A stretch of 64,000 nucleotides of DNA from JBDLRH01 sp039800165 (GCA_039800165.1 JBDLRH010000015.1:10693-74692); one strand, 5' to 3'; shown: positions 33,739-43,222, counted from the stretch's first letter. The notes: generated by a model not told the origin, from the sequence alone. Numbers and translations are program-made.

Positions 33739-34407
33739 TCAGATCCGGTGCGCGGTGGTCGTCATCACCTTGGCGGCCGCCTGCATCAGCCCCTTGACGG
33801 GAGCGGGCAGCTCCACCGCACCGGCGCGCTGCGCCTGCTGGGCGTGCGCCACCTCGTCGGCCTGCATCTGCGCCACGATGGCGCGCGACGCATGGTCCTG
33901 CTCGGGCAGGCGCTGCAGGTGGCTCTCCAGGTGCGCCTCCACCTGACGCTCGGTTTCGACCACAAAGCCCAGGCTGACCGCATCGCCCAACCGCCCGGCC
34001 ACCAGACCCAGACCAAAGGCGCCCGCATACCAAAGCGGATTGAGCAGCGAGGGCCGCGCGCCCAGCTCGTCCAGGCGCTGGCGCGTCCAGGCCAGGTGGT
34101 CGGCCTCTTCGCGCGCGGCGTGCAGGAAGTGCTGGCGCAGGGCGGGGCTGCGGGTGGCCGCGGCCTGCGCGGTGTAAAGCGCCTGGGCGCACACCTCGCC
34201 CACATGGTTGACACGCATCAGCGCGCCCGACAGCTCGCGCTCGTGCGGCGCCAGCTCGGTGGTCTCGGCCGCCACGGTGGGGCAGCGCCGCGCTGCCGGT
34301 GGGGCCGCAAACAGGGTGCGCAGCGAGGCGTCGATGGCGCCGATGGCCAGGTCGGTCAAGGAGGCGGGGCGCGCCGCGGCCCGGGCCGGAGAAGTGGATA
34401 AGGGCAT
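33739..34407 (-). CDS. coq7: Demethoxyubiquinone hydroxylase Coq7
   Basis: Membrane-associated di-iron monooxygenase (222 aa) for the C6 hydroxylation step of ubiquinone synthesis. The iron ligands are spread over HERELSGALMRVNHVGEVCAQ, AREEADHLAW, ETERQVEAHLE and QADEVAHAQQA (E...ExxH twice). A hydrophobic helix pair sits near NPLWYAGAFGLGLVAGRLG. The size and motifs match beta-proteobacterial Coq7. It diverges from the porin gene across 307 bases. Confidence 0.95.
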   Translation of the reverse strand: MPLSTSPARAAARPASLTDLAIGAIDASLRTLFAAPPAARRCPTVAAETTELAPHERELSGALMRVNHVGEVCAQALYTAQAAATRSPALRQHFLHAAREEADHLAWTRQRLDELGARPSLLNPLWYAGAFGLGLVAGRLGDAVSLGFVVETERQVEAHLESHLQRLPEQDHASRAIVAQMQADEVAHAQQAQRAGAVELPAPVKGLMQAAAKVMTTTAHRI

Positions 34408-34714
34408 GGCTCGAGCTTACCGCATTGCGGAAAGTGGATGGGTCGGCTGGGGCTTGCCGCCTGGGCCCGGCTGGCCTTAGGGAACTGTGGCGCTCCATCC
34501 ACAGCCGCCCTGCCAGATGTTGTGGGGGTGCAACGAAATGGCCCTGTTCCCGTGTGCCGAGCCGCAAAAACTTTGCGCGGCTTGGCGGGGTCTGGTGCAA
34601 TTGCTGCAACTTCCCCAAACGGAGGTTGGCCTGTCATCAGCAGGCAGCGTGCGGTTCTTGTCCGGGTGCTGTCTGTGAGCCAGCGCCCTTTGTTCAACCT
34701 TGGAGAATCTTGCA
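34408..34714. other. Intergenic region between coq7 and the porin gene
   Basis: No coding frame here looks real. Two small symmetric elements are visible: CGCAAA-AAC-TTTGCG at 34563-34577 and GCAATTGC at 34597-34604. They may serve porin regulation. GGAGA at 34702 is the porin ribosome site. I could not pick a convincing -35/-10 pair. Confidence 0.5.
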
Positions 34715-35713
34715 ATGAAAAAGTCCCTGATTGCTCTGGCTGTGATGGCCGCCTCCGGCGCCGCAATGGCCCAATCGTCCGTGACCCTGTGGGGTATCGT
34801 CGACCTTAGCTATCGCAGCGTCAGCCAGAACGGCACCACGCTGGCAACGATGGCTCAGGACGGCATCGCCTCCAGCCGTCTGGGCTTCCGTGGCACGGAA
34901 GACCTCGGTGGTGGCATGAAGGCCTCCTTCTGGCTCGAAGGCGCCCTGCAGCCCGACGTCGGCACCTCTGCTGCCCTGCAATTCCAGCGTCGCTCGACCA
35001 TGAGCCTGGAAGGCGGTTTCGGTGAGCTCCGTCTGGGCCGTGACTACACCCCGAGCTTCTGGAACCACACCGTGTACGACCCGTTCGGCACCAACGGCGT
35101 TGGCTCGTCGCTCAACACGTTCACCGCGCTGGGCAGCGGCGCGTCCACCCTGGTCCGTGCCAACAACTCGATCGGCTACTTCACCCCGACCATGGGCGGC
35201 CTGCAGGCCCAGGTGATGATGTCCGTGAAGGAGTCCAAGGACGCCAACACCGCCAACGAGTACACCGGCATCCGCGTGACCTACAACGCTGGCCCGCTGA
35301 GCGCCGCCGTGGCGACCGCTTCGGAAGGCTCGACCAGCGCCGCCGCTTCGTTCAAGCGCACCAACGTGGGCGTGGCCTACAACATGGGCGTTGCTCGCCC
35401 GATGTTCCAGTACACCACCGCCAAGTTCGGCGCCAACAAGGTCAACCACTACCTGGTTGGCGCGGTTGTGCCCATGGGCGCCACCAACATCAAGGCTTCG
35501 TACGTTCGCTCGAACTACACCGGCGCCAACGATGCCAACCAGCTGGCCATCGGTGCTGACTACAACCTGAGCAAGCGCACCGCTGTGTACGCTACCTACG
35601 CTCGCATCAGCAATGACGGCGCCGCTACTTACAGCGTGCCGGGCGGTGTTGGCGCCGCTGCCGCTGGCGGCAGCTCGCGCGGTTTCGAAGTCGGCATGCG
35701 CCACTCGTTCTGA
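34715..35713 (+). CDS. Gram-negative porin (trimeric beta-barrel)
   Basis: Outer-membrane general porin (332 aa) of the Burkholderiales Porin_4 type. The signal peptide MKKSLIALAVMAASGAAMAQ is cleaved at AMA-QS. The mature part begins SSVTLWGIVDLSYR, the typical first strand, with SRLGFRGTEDLGGGMKASFWLE next and a final RHSF ending in Phe, needed for barrel assembly. GGAGA precedes ATG 34715. Codon use has more T-ending codons than neighbours, as expected for a highly expressed gene. A strong terminator follows 38 bases after the stop. Confidence 0.95.
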   Translation: MKKSLIALAVMAASGAAMAQSSVTLWGIVDLSYRSVSQNGTTLATMAQDGIASSRLGFRGTEDLGGGMKASFWLEGALQPDVGTSAALQFQRRSTMSLEGGFGELRLGRDYTPSFWNHTVYDPFGTNGVGSSLNTFTALGSGASTLVRANNSIGYFTPTMGGLQAQVMMSVKESKDANTANEYTGIRVTYNAGPLSAAVATASEGSTSAAASFKRTNVGVAYNMGVARPMFQYTTAKFGANKVNHYLVGAVVPMGATNIKASYVRSNYTGANDANQLAIGADYNLSKRTAVYATYARISNDGAATYSVPGGVGAAAAGGSSRGFEVGMRHSF

Positions 35714-35751
35714 TCTGACGCTGGCTCTCGCCAGCTGACGGTTTGAACCGC

Positions 35752-35784
35752 AAAAACCCACCGTGGCAACACGGTGGGTTTTTT
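35752..35784 (+). terminator. Rho-independent terminator of the porin gene
   Basis: A 14-base stem (AAAAACCCACCGTG with its complement) closes on loop GCAA and runs into a T tract. The A-run on the left allows weak termination from the other side too. Confidence 0.92.
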
Positions 35785-35807
35785 ATTGCCCGTTCACTCG
35801 TCGCGCG

Positions 35808-35825
35808 CGCCTTCATGTGAAGGCG
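35808..35825. promoter_or_regulatory. 18-bp palindrome upstream of the DUF3047 gene
   Basis: CGCCTTCATGTGAAGGCG has perfect 8-base arms around a TG spacer. TTACAT follows immediately (35826-35831) and could be a -10 box. An operator is a fair guess; the regulator is unknown. Confidence 0.35.
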
Positions 35826-35862
35826 TTACATTTCCGCAGCGGCCCTGGCCCCTGCCCAAGCA

Positions 35863-35920
35863 CCCGTAGCCGCACCCTGCCCGTACCCGGTCCCGTATCC
35901 GCTCCCGTCCCCATCGCCCC
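35863..35920 (+). repeat. C-rich degenerate hexamer repeat in the leader of the DUF3047 gene
   Basis: About nine units of six bases, variants of CCCGTA/CCGGTC/CCGTAT, fill the leader up to the ATG. No ribosome site is visible in it. The strand bias (almost no G on the plus strand) is unlike the rest of the region. Confidence 0.6.
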
Positions 35921-36742
35921 ATGCCAAAGCCGCCTGCACGTCCGCCCCTGTACGCTGCCCTGGTGGTGGCTGCGGCCTTGTTGCTGTCGGGTTGCGCCGT
36001 GTTGGCTCCAGCCGATGGTGCGGACGATTCAGCGGCTGCTGATCCCGCCCGGCAGGCGTCGGCCCCCGTGCGCGCGGCGCCGGTGCGGGCCTTTGGCGAC
36101 ACCTGGTCGCCGCAGCTGCTGCCGACCAAGGCGGCCACCACGTACCGGGCGCAGCAACATGCGGGGCGCGAGGCGATTGCCGCCACCGCCAACGGCTCGG
36201 CCAGCCTGCTGCGGCGGCAGGTGCGCATCGAGCCCGCCGGTCTGGGGCGGCTTCAGCTGTCGTGGATGGTGGAGCAGCTGATCGCCGACGCCGACATGGC
36301 CGCGCGCGATCGCGATGACTCGCCCGTGCGGGTGGTGCTGGCCTTCGAAGGCGACCGCAGCCGCTTTTCGGCGCGCGACGCGGCGGCGTCGGAGCTGTCT
36401 CAGCTGCTGACCGGCGAGCCGCTGCCCTACGCCACGCTAATGTATGTGTGGTGCAACCGCCGCCCGGCCGGCACGCTGATCGAGAACCCGCGCACCAGCT
36501 GCATCCGCAAGCTGGTGCTGGAATCGGGCGCCGGTGCGCTGGGCCGCTGGCGCGACTACGAACGCGACGTGCGCGCCGACTACGAACGCGCCTTCGGCGA
36601 ACCCCCTGGCGCGCTGGTGGGCGTGGCGCTGATGACCGACGCCGACAACACCCGCGCCCGGGTGCGGGCCTGGTACGGCGCCCTGCGCTGGCTGCCGCCC
36701 GAAGCGGCGCAGTCACCGGCGGCGCCTGCGGTACAGCCGTAA
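35921..36742 (+). CDS. DUF3047 family lipoprotein
   Basis: Predicted lipoprotein (273 aa): signal with lipobox LLSGC, lipidated at Cys25. The domain matches DUF3047: PVRVVLAFEGDRSRFSARD, LLTGEPLPYATLMYVW, NPRTSCIRKLVLESG and a C-terminal VGVALMTDADNTRARVRAWYG. Function of the family is unknown; a periplasmic or outer-membrane-facing sugar-binding-like fold is possible but not shown. The leader is a C-rich repeat without a ribosome site. The next gene starts 94 bases downstream with its own ribosome site. Confidence 0.85.
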   Translation: MPKPPARPPLYAALVVAAALLLSGCAVLAPADGADDSAAADPARQASAPVRAAPVRAFGDTWSPQLLPTKAATTYRAQQHAGREAIAATANGSASLLRRQVRIEPAGLGRLQLSWMVEQLIADADMAARDRDDSPVRVVLAFEGDRSRFSARDAAASELSQLLTGEPLPYATLMYVWCNRRPAGTLIENPRTSCIRKLVLESGAGALGRWRDYERDVRADYERAFGEPPGALVGVALMTDADNTRARVRAWYGALRWLPPEAAQSPAAPAVQP

Positions 36743-36760
36743 CCCCGCAAGCGAAACGGC

Positions 36761-36778
36761 CTTAGGGGAAAGCCTAGG
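36761..36778. promoter_or_regulatory. Imperfect inverted repeat before the peptide ABC operon
   Basis: CTTAGG-GGAAAG-CCTAGG is an inverted repeat with one mismatch, 59 bases before the binding-protein start. It could be the operator of this operon; no regulator gene is adjacent. Confidence 0.25.
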
Positions 36779-36836
36779 GCGGGTTTGGTACGGAATGTTG
36801 CATATTCGCGGGTTTCGATTTGCCGGAAGTGCATCC

Positions 36837-38417
36837 ATGAAACTCAAGCTCGCCTTCATCGGCGCCGCAGTGGCGCTGTCATTCGGCCTGACCTCGCTGG
36901 CCCATGCCAAGACCTTCAAGTGGTCCAGCGCCAGCGACATTCCCACCCTGGACATCCATTCGCAAAACAACGCCCTGGGCAACGGCGTGCACGCGTCCAT
37001 CTACGACGCGCTGGTGTACTACAACAGCAATACCTTCAAGGCCGAGCCGCAGCTGGCCACCAGCTGGCGCGAACTGTCGCCCACGCAGATGCGCTTTACC
37101 CTGCGCCAGGGCGTGAAGTTCAGCGACGGCTCGGCGCTGACCGCCGACGACGTGGTGTTCTCCATCACCCGCGCGATGGCCCGCACCTCCAACTACCAGA
37201 TCTACACGCAGGGCATCGACCGCGTGGTGAAGGTGGACAACAACACCATCGACATCATCCTCAAGGGCCCCAACCCGGTGCTGATCAACCAGCTGACCGA
37301 GCTGCGCATCCTGAGCAAGGCCTGGGCCGAGAAAAACCGCTCTGCCGAGCCCAAGGACATCCGCACCAAGGACGAGACCTTTGCCCACCGCAATGCGATG
37401 GGTACCGGCCCCTTCATGGTCAAGGAATGGCAGCCCGACCAGAAGCTGGTGCTGGTGCGCAACCCCAACTACTGGGGCAACAACCCGACCAACGTGACCG
37501 AAATCGTCTACACCCCGATCAAGGCCGAAGCCACGCGCATTGCCGCGCTGCTGTCCGGTGAGGTGGACTTCGTGCTCGACCCGAGCCCGCAAGACCTGCC
37601 GCGCCTGCGCGCCAACGCCAACCTCAAGGTGATGGATGGCGTGGAAAACCGCACCATCTTCCTCGGCATGGACCAGTTCCGCGACGAACTGCCCGGCTCC
37701 AACGTGAAGGGCAAGAACCCGCTGAAAGACCTGCGCGTTCGCAAGGCGCTGTACCAGGCCATCGACAGCGCCAGCCTGAACCGCGTGACCATGCGCGGCC
37801 TGAGCCAGCCCACCGGCACACTGGTCGCGCCGCAGGTGGCCGGGTGGACCGAGAAGGTGCACCAGCGCATGCCGTTTGACCAGGAAGCCTCGAAGAAGCT
37901 GCTGGCCGAAGCCGGCTACCCCAACGGCTTCGAGGTGGACTTTGCCTGCCCGAACAACCGCTACATCAACGACGAAGAGATCTGCCAGGCCATCACCGCC
38001 ATGTGGGCCCGCGTGGGCGTGCGCGCCAAGCTGCGCACCCAGCCGCTGGTGACCTACTTCCCGATGATCCAGCGCTACGAGGCCAGCATCTACATGCTGG
38101 GCTGGGGCGTGCCGACCTTTGACGCGCTGTACAGCCTGCAGTCGCTCACGCGCAGCGTGGGCACCGGCGGCGACGGCAACTACAACGTGGGCCGCTACAG
38201 CAACCAGCGCATGGACTACATCGTCGACCGGGTGAAGACCGAGACCGACCTGCTGGTGCGCAACCGCCTGCTGACCGAGGGCCTGCAGCTGTCCAACGAC
38301 ACCGTGTCGCACATTCCGCTGCACAACCAGATCATTCCGTGGGCGATGAAGAAGAACATCGAGGTGGTGCACCGCGCCGACAACCGCCTTGACTGGCGCC
38401 TGATCAAGGTGAACTGA
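36837..38417 (+). CDS. Peptide/nickel-type ABC transporter substrate-binding protein (first)
   Basis: Periplasmic binding protein of family 5 (526 aa). The signal MKLKLAFIGAAVALSFGLTSLAHA is cleaved before KTFKW. Family motifs include WRFTL-type TQMRFTLRQGVKFSDGSALTADDVVFS and NPNYWG. GGAAG lies in front of ATG 36837; an upstream in-frame start (36795) would break the signal. It heads a seven-gene operon and resembles the second binding protein at 40687 along its whole length, roughly half identical by eye. Ligands of the family range from oligopeptides to glutathione and other amides. Confidence 0.92.
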   Translation: MKLKLAFIGAAVALSFGLTSLAHAKTFKWSSASDIPTLDIHSQNNALGNGVHASIYDALVYYNSNTFKAEPQLATSWRELSPTQMRFTLRQGVKFSDGSALTADDVVFSITRAMARTSNYQIYTQGIDRVVKVDNNTIDIILKGPNPVLINQLTELRILSKAWAEKNRSAEPKDIRTKDETFAHRNAMGTGPFMVKEWQPDQKLVLVRNPNYWGNNPTNVTEIVYTPIKAEATRIAALLSGEVDFVLDPSPQDLPRLRANANLKVMDGVENRTIFLGMDQFRDELPGSNVKGKNPLKDLRVRKALYQAIDSASLNRVTMRGLSQPTGTLVAPQVAGWTEKVHQRMPFDQEASKKLLAEAGYPNGFEVDFACPNNRYINDEEICQAITAMWARVGVRAKLRTQPLVTYFPMIQRYEASIYMLGWGVPTFDALYSLQSLTRSVGTGGDGNYNVGRYSNQRMDYIVDRVKTETDLLVRNRLLTEGLQLSNDTVSHIPLHNQIIPWAMKKNIEVVHRADNRLDWRLIKVN

Positions 38418-38424
38418 GCGCCTG

Positions 38425-39405
38425 ATGCTCGCTTTCGTCCTGCAGCGCCTGATCCAGGCGATGGTGGTCATGGTCACCGTGGCCTTCATCGCCTTCCTGC
38501 TGTTCCAGTATGTGGGCGACCCGGTGGTGTTCCTGCTGGGTCAGGACGCCACGCCCGAGCAGATCCGCGAGCTGCGCGCAGACCTCGGGCTGGACCAGCC
38601 CTTCTTCGTGCAGTTCGGGCACTTCCTGGCCAACGCGGCGCAAGGCGAATTCGGCCTGAGCCTGCGGCAAGGCGCCAAGGTGTCGCGGCTGATTGCCGAG
38701 CGCTTCCCGGCCACGCTGGAGCTGGCGCTGGTGGCGGCCGGCATGGCGCTCATGATCGGCATTCCGATGGGCGTGTACGCAGCGCTGCGCCGCGGCACCT
38801 TCCTCAGCCAGGTGTTCATGACGATCTCGCTGCTGGGCGTGTCGCTGCCCACCTTCCTGATCGGCATCCTGCTGATCCTGCTGTTTGCGGTGACGCTGGG
38901 CTGGTTCCCGAGCTTCGGGCGCGGCGACGTGGTGAAGATCGGCTGGTGGAGCAGCGGGCTGATGACAGCCAAGGGCTGGCACCACATCGTGCTGCCGGCC
39001 ACCACGCTGGCGGTGTTCCAGCTCACCCTGATCATGCGGCTGGTGCGCGCCGAAATGCTGGAAGTGCTGCGCACCGACTACATCAAGTTCGCCCGCGCCC
39101 GCGGCCTGTCCAACCGCGCCATCCACTTCGGCCATGCGCTGAAGAACACGCTGGTGCCGGTGATGACCATCACCGGGCTGCAGCTCGGTGGCCTGATCGC
39201 CTTTGCCATCATCACCGAGACGGTGTTCCAGTGGCCGGGCATGGGCCTGCTGTTCATCCAGGCGGTCACCTTCGCCGACATCCCGGTGATGGCGGCCTAC
39301 CTGTGCCTGATCGCGCTGATCTTCGTGGTGATCAACCTCATCGTTGACCTGCTGTACTTTGCTGTCGATCCGCGCCTGCGCGTGGGCAAGGCCGGGGGCC
39401 ACTGA
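38425..39405 (+). CDS. Peptide-type ABC transporter permease (DppB-like)
   Basis: First permease of the importer (326 aa, six membrane segments). The start begins 7 bases after the binding-protein stop. The N-terminal helix MLAFVLQRLIQAMVVMVTVAFIAFLLF and the EAA loop KFARARGLSNRAIHFGHALKN are typical of DppB/GsiC. Partner permease is at 42314. Only one base separates its stop from the M20 gene. Confidence 0.93.
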   Translation: MLAFVLQRLIQAMVVMVTVAFIAFLLFQYVGDPVVFLLGQDATPEQIRELRADLGLDQPFFVQFGHFLANAAQGEFGLSLRQGAKVSRLIAERFPATLELALVAAGMALMIGIPMGVYAALRRGTFLSQVFMTISLLGVSLPTFLIGILLILLFAVTLGWFPSFGRGDVVKIGWWSSGLMTAKGWHHIVLPATTLAVFQLTLIMRLVRAEMLEVLRTDYIKFARARGLSNRAIHFGHALKNTLVPVMTITGLQLGGLIAFAIITETVFQWPGMGLLFIQAVTFADIPVMAAYLCLIALIFVVINLIVDLLYFAVDPRLRVGKAGGH

Positions 39406-39406
39406 G

Positions 39407-40633
39407 ATGCTCGCCCCCCGACTGAAGGCCGGTGGCCGCGCGTTCGCGCAGATCGCGCAGTACCACCCGGAGCTCACCGCGTTTCGCCGCGACCTGCACC
39501 AGAATCCCGAGCTCGGATTTGAAGAGGTCTACACCTCGGGCCGCGTGCAGGAGGCACTGAAGGCCTGCGGCGTGGACGAGATCCACACCGGCCTGGGCAA
39601 GACCGGCGTGGTGGCGGTGGTGCGCGGGCGCCAGGCGGCGCCGGCCGATGCGCAGCGCAAGATGATCGGCCTGCGCGCCGACATGGACGCGTTGCCGATG
39701 GCCGAGCTCAACGACTTTGGCTGGCGCTCGTGCAAGCCCGGCCTGATGCATGGCTGCGGCCACGACGGCCACACCGCCATGCTGATCGGCGCTGCGCGCT
39801 ACCTCGCCGAAACCCGCAACTTCGCCGGCACCGCGGTGCTGATCTTCCAGCCCGGCGAAGAGGGCTACGCCGGCGCCCGCGCAATGATGCAAGACGGCCT
39901 GTTCCAGCGCTTTCCCTGCGACGAGGTCTACGCCATCCACAACTCGCCCGAGACCGAGGCCGGCCTGATCGGCATCACGCCCGGCCCGATGCAGGCGGCG
40001 GTGGACAAGATCCAGATCACCATCACCGGCAAGGGCGGCCACGGCGCACGGCCGCACAACTGCACCGACCCGGTGCTGGTGGCTGCGCACATCATCACCG
40101 CAGCGCAGAGCATCGTGGCGCGCAACGTCAGCGCGATCGACCAGGCGGTGGTGAGCATCTGCTCGATGCAGGGCGGCAACCCGGGCGCGATGAGCGTCAT
40201 CCCCGGCACCGTCACGCTGGTGGGCACGGTGCGCAGCTACCGCGCCGATATCCAGGACCTGATCGAGCAGCGCCTGCGCGCACTGGTCGAGTCGGTGTCT
40301 GCGGGCTTTGGCGCCCGGGGCGAGCTGCTGTACGAGCGGGTGTACCCCGCCACCGTGAACACCGCGCGCGAGGCGCGCTTCGCAAGCGACGTGGCCGCGA
40401 TGCTGGTGGGCGAAGAGCGCGTGATCCGCAACATGCCCCCCAGCATGGGCGGCGAAGACTTTTCGTTCATGCTGCAGGAAAAGCCCGGCTGCTACATGCG
40501 CGTGGGCCAGGGCGGCCGCGAGGGCGCCTTCCTGCACAACAGCCGCTACGATTTCAACGACGACATCCTGCCGCTGGGCGCTGCGCTGCACGCAAGCCTG
40601 GTCGAGCAGGCGCTTGCCGTGCAGGCGGCCTGA
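39407..40633 (+). CDS. M20 family amidohydrolase (hippurate hydrolase type)
   Basis: Metal-dependent aminoacylase/amidohydrolase (408 aa). The metal site includes Cys117 and His119 in MHGCGHDGHTAM, with catalytic Glu151/Glu152 in QPGEEGYAGA and a late His region at PSMGGEDFSFM. Substrates of the family are N-acyl amino acids, hippurate and related amides. It sits inside the ABC operon (TGAGATG junction with dppB), so it likely acts on the imported compound in the cytoplasm. Confidence 0.92.
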   Translation: MLAPRLKAGGRAFAQIAQYHPELTAFRRDLHQNPELGFEEVYTSGRVQEALKACGVDEIHTGLGKTGVVAVVRGRQAAPADAQRKMIGLRADMDALPMAELNDFGWRSCKPGLMHGCGHDGHTAMLIGAARYLAETRNFAGTAVLIFQPGEEGYAGARAMMQDGLFQRFPCDEVYAIHNSPETEAGLIGITPGPMQAAVDKIQITITGKGGHGARPHNCTDPVLVAAHIITAAQSIVARNVSAIDQAVVSICSMQGGNPGAMSVIPGTVTLVGTVRSYRADIQDLIEQRLRALVESVSAGFGARGELLYERVYPATVNTAREARFASDVAAMLVGEERVIRNMPPSMGGEDFSFMLQEKPGCYMRVGQGGREGAFLHNSRYDFNDDILPLGAALHASLVEQALAVQAA

Positions 40634-40686
40634 TGCCGGCCTGACTGCCTGTTTTCACCTGTCCTTTTTTCAACGAGGAGAACTCC

Positions 40687-42270
40687 ATGACGATCCGCAG
40701 CAAATCCGTTCTCGCGCTGGCCGCCGTTGCGCTGCTGGCCGGTGCAACGCTGGCGCAGGCCAAGACCCTGCGCATCGGCAACCAGGGCGACGCCCTGTCG
40801 ATGGACCCGCACTCGCTCAACGAGTCGCTGCAGCTGAGCGTGACCAACAACGTCTACGAGGGCCTGCTGACCCGCGGCAAGAACCTCGAGCTGCAGCCGG
40901 GGCTGGCCACCAGCTGGCGCCAGACCTCGCCCACCGTGTGGCGCTTCGAGCTGCGCCGCAACGTGCGCTTCCATGACGGCACGCCCTTCACCGCCGATGA
41001 CGTGGTGTTCTCGTTCGCGCGTGCGGCTGGCGAGGGCTCGGACATGAAGAGCTATGTCAACGGCGTGAAGGAAGTGCGCAAGGTCAACGACTTCACCGTC
41101 GAGGTGGAGACCAGCGCGCCAAATCCGATCTTCTCGGAGAACATGCCGCTGCTCATGATCATGAGCAAGAAGTGGTGCGAGGACAACAAGGCCACCATCC
41201 CGGTGGACCGCCGCAAGGGCGTGGAGAACGCCGCATCGTTCAAGGCCAACGGCACGGGCCCCTTCACCCTGGGCGAGCGCCAGCCGAACGTGAAGACCAC
41301 CTTCAAGCTCAACCCCAACTGGTGGGGCGGCAAGATCGAGGGCAACGTGACTGAAGTCGTCTACACGCCGATCGGCAACGACGCCACCCGCGTGGCCGCG
41401 CTGCTGTCGGGCCAGATCGACGTGATGGAGCCGGTGCCGGTGCAGGACGTCGCCCGCATCAACGCCAGCGCCAACGCGCGCGTGCTGCAGGGCCCGGAGC
41501 TGCGCACCATCTTCCTGGGCATGGACCAGAAGCGCGACGAGTTGCTGTATTCGAGCGTGAAGGGCAAGAACCCGTTCAAGGACAAGCGCGTGCGCCAGGC
41601 CTTCTTCCAGGCCATCGACATCGAAGGCATCAAGCGCACCGTGATGCGCGGCGCCTCGAACCCCACCGCGCTGATGGTCGGCCCGGGCGTCAACGGCTTC
41701 TTTGCCGACATGAACACCCGCCTGCCGCACAACGTGGACGCCGCCAAGAAGCTGCTGGCCGATGCCGGCTATCCGAACGGCTTCGAGGTGACGATGAACT
41801 GCCCGAACGACCGCTACGTGAACGACGGCGAGATCTGCCAGGCGGTGTCGGCCAACCTCGCGCGCATCGGCGTGAAGGTGAACCTGCAGGCCGAGACCAA
41901 GGGCACCTACTTCCCGAAGATCCTCAAGCGCGACACCAGCTTCTACCTGCTGGGCTGGACGCCGGCCACCTACGACGCGCACAACGTGCTCAACGCCATC
42001 ATGCGCTGCGTGGACGACAAGGGTGCCGGCCAGTTCAACCTGGGCAGCTACTGCAGCCCCAAGGTGGACGAGCTGACCGCCCGCGTGCAGTCCGAGACCG
42101 ACAAGGCCAAGCGCGACGCGATGATCCGCGAGGCCTTCAAGATCCATCAGGACGACATCGGCCACATTCCGCTGCACCAGCAGGCGCTGGCCTGGGGCGT
42201 GGCCAAGAACGTCGAGCTGGTCCAGCTGGCCGACAACATGATGCCGTTCAAGTGGATGAGCGTGAAGTGA
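40687..42270 (+). CDS. Peptide/nickel-type ABC transporter substrate-binding protein (second)
   Basis: Second family-5 binding protein of the operon (527 aa). The signal ends at LAQA before KTLRIGNQGDALSMDPHS. It shares the block structure of the first one, including FTADDVVFSF, NPNWWGG, MDQKRDELLYSSVKGKNPFKD and NGFEVTMNCPNDRYVNDGEICQ. GAGGAGAA precedes the ATG. Two related receptors with a single permease pair suggest a widened ligand range. Confidence 0.92.
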   Translation: MTIRSKSVLALAAVALLAGATLAQAKTLRIGNQGDALSMDPHSLNESLQLSVTNNVYEGLLTRGKNLELQPGLATSWRQTSPTVWRFELRRNVRFHDGTPFTADDVVFSFARAAGEGSDMKSYVNGVKEVRKVNDFTVEVETSAPNPIFSENMPLLMIMSKKWCEDNKATIPVDRRKGVENAASFKANGTGPFTLGERQPNVKTTFKLNPNWWGGKIEGNVTEVVYTPIGNDATRVAALLSGQIDVMEPVPVQDVARINASANARVLQGPELRTIFLGMDQKRDELLYSSVKGKNPFKDKRVRQAFFQAIDIEGIKRTVMRGASNPTALMVGPGVNGFFADMNTRLPHNVDAAKKLLADAGYPNGFEVTMNCPNDRYVNDGEICQAVSANLARIGVKVNLQAETKGTYFPKILKRDTSFYLLGWTPATYDAHNVLNAIMRCVDDKGAGQFNLGSYCSPKVDELTARVQSETDKAKRDAMIREAFKIHQDDIGHIPLHQQALAWGVAKNVELVQLADNMMPFKWMSVK

Positions 42271-42313
42271 CGCGACACCGGCAGAAGAGCGCTCACAACC
42301 CCGAGGCAACGTG

Positions 42314-43222
42314 ATGAACCTGGTTCGCCGCTGGCTTGACAGCGACGTCGGCTACAGCTTTCGCACCTCACCGGTGGCGATGGCGGCCGCGACGGTCGCG
42401 CTCATCTGCGTCTTCTGCTCGGTATTTGCCAACTGGATCGCGCCGCACAACCCGTTTGACCTGGCCACGCTGGAGCTGAGCGACGCGCGGCTGCCGCCGG
42501 CGTGGTCGGCCGAAGGTTCGTCCAAGTACCTGCTGGGCACCGACGACCAGGGCCGCGACATCCTGTCGGCGCTGATGTACGGCGCGCGCATCTCGCTGGT
42601 GGTGGGGCTGGTGTCGGTGGCGCTGTCGGTGATGATCGGCGTGTCGCTCGGGCTGCTGGCGGGCTTTCGCGGCGGCTGGGTCGACACGCTGCTCATGCGC
42701 CTGTGCGACGTGATGCTGAGCTTCCCCGCCATCCTGGTGGCGCTGCTGATTGCCGGCGTGGGGCGCGCCTTGTTCCCCAATGCGCACGAGTCGGTGGCGT
42801 TTGGCGTGCTGATCCTGTCGATCACGCTCACCGGCTGGGTGCAGTACGCGCGCACGGTGCGCGGCTCCACGCTGGTGGAGCGCAACAAGGAATACGTGCA
42901 GGCCGCGCGCGTGACCGGCGTGGCGCCCTCGCGCATCATGCTGCGCCATGTGCTGCCCAACGTGCTGGGGCCGGTGCTGGTGCTCGCCACCATCCAGGTG
43001 GCCACCGCCATCATCACCGAGGCCACGCTGAGCTTCCTGGGCGTGGGCGTGCCGCCCACCTCGCCGTCGCTGGGCACGCTGATCCGCGTGGGCAACGACT
43101 ACCTGTTCTCCGGGGAATGGTGGATCACCGTGTTCCCCGGCCTGATGCTGATCCTGATCGCGCTGAGCGTGAACCTGCTGGGCGACTGGCTGCGCGACGC
43201 ACTCAACCCGCGCCTGCGCTGA
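42314..43222 (+). CDS. Peptide-type ABC transporter permease (DppC-like)
   Basis: Second permease (302 aa). ATG 42314 has GAGG seven bases in front; a GTG one codon earlier is less well placed. Six membrane segments and the loop QAARVTGVAPSRIMLRHVLPN (the EAA motif) match DppC/GsiD. The N-terminal cytoplasmic segment is short. It ends 12 bases before the DppD-like gene. Confidence 0.93.
   Translation: MNLVRRWLDSDVGYSFRTSPVAMAAATVALICVFCSVFANWIAPHNPFDLATLELSDARLPPAWSAEGSSKYLLGTDDQGRDILSALMYGARISLVVGLVSVALSVMIGVSLGLLAGFRGGWVDTLLMRLCDVMLSFPAILVALLIAGVGRALFPNAHESVAFGVLILSITLTGWVQYARTVRGSTLVERNKEYVQAARVTGVAPSRIMLRHVLPNVLGPVLVLATIQVATAIITEATLSFLGVGVPPTSPSLGTLIRVGNDYLFSGEWWITVFPGLMLILIALSVNLLGDWLRDALNPRLR

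Noticed and set aside
36786..36802. Sigma-54-like TGGTACG ... TTGCA before the peptide ABC operon
   Set aside because: The GG-to-GC distance is one base too long (13 instead of 12), and sigma-54 promoters tolerate no spacing change; position 4 also differs.
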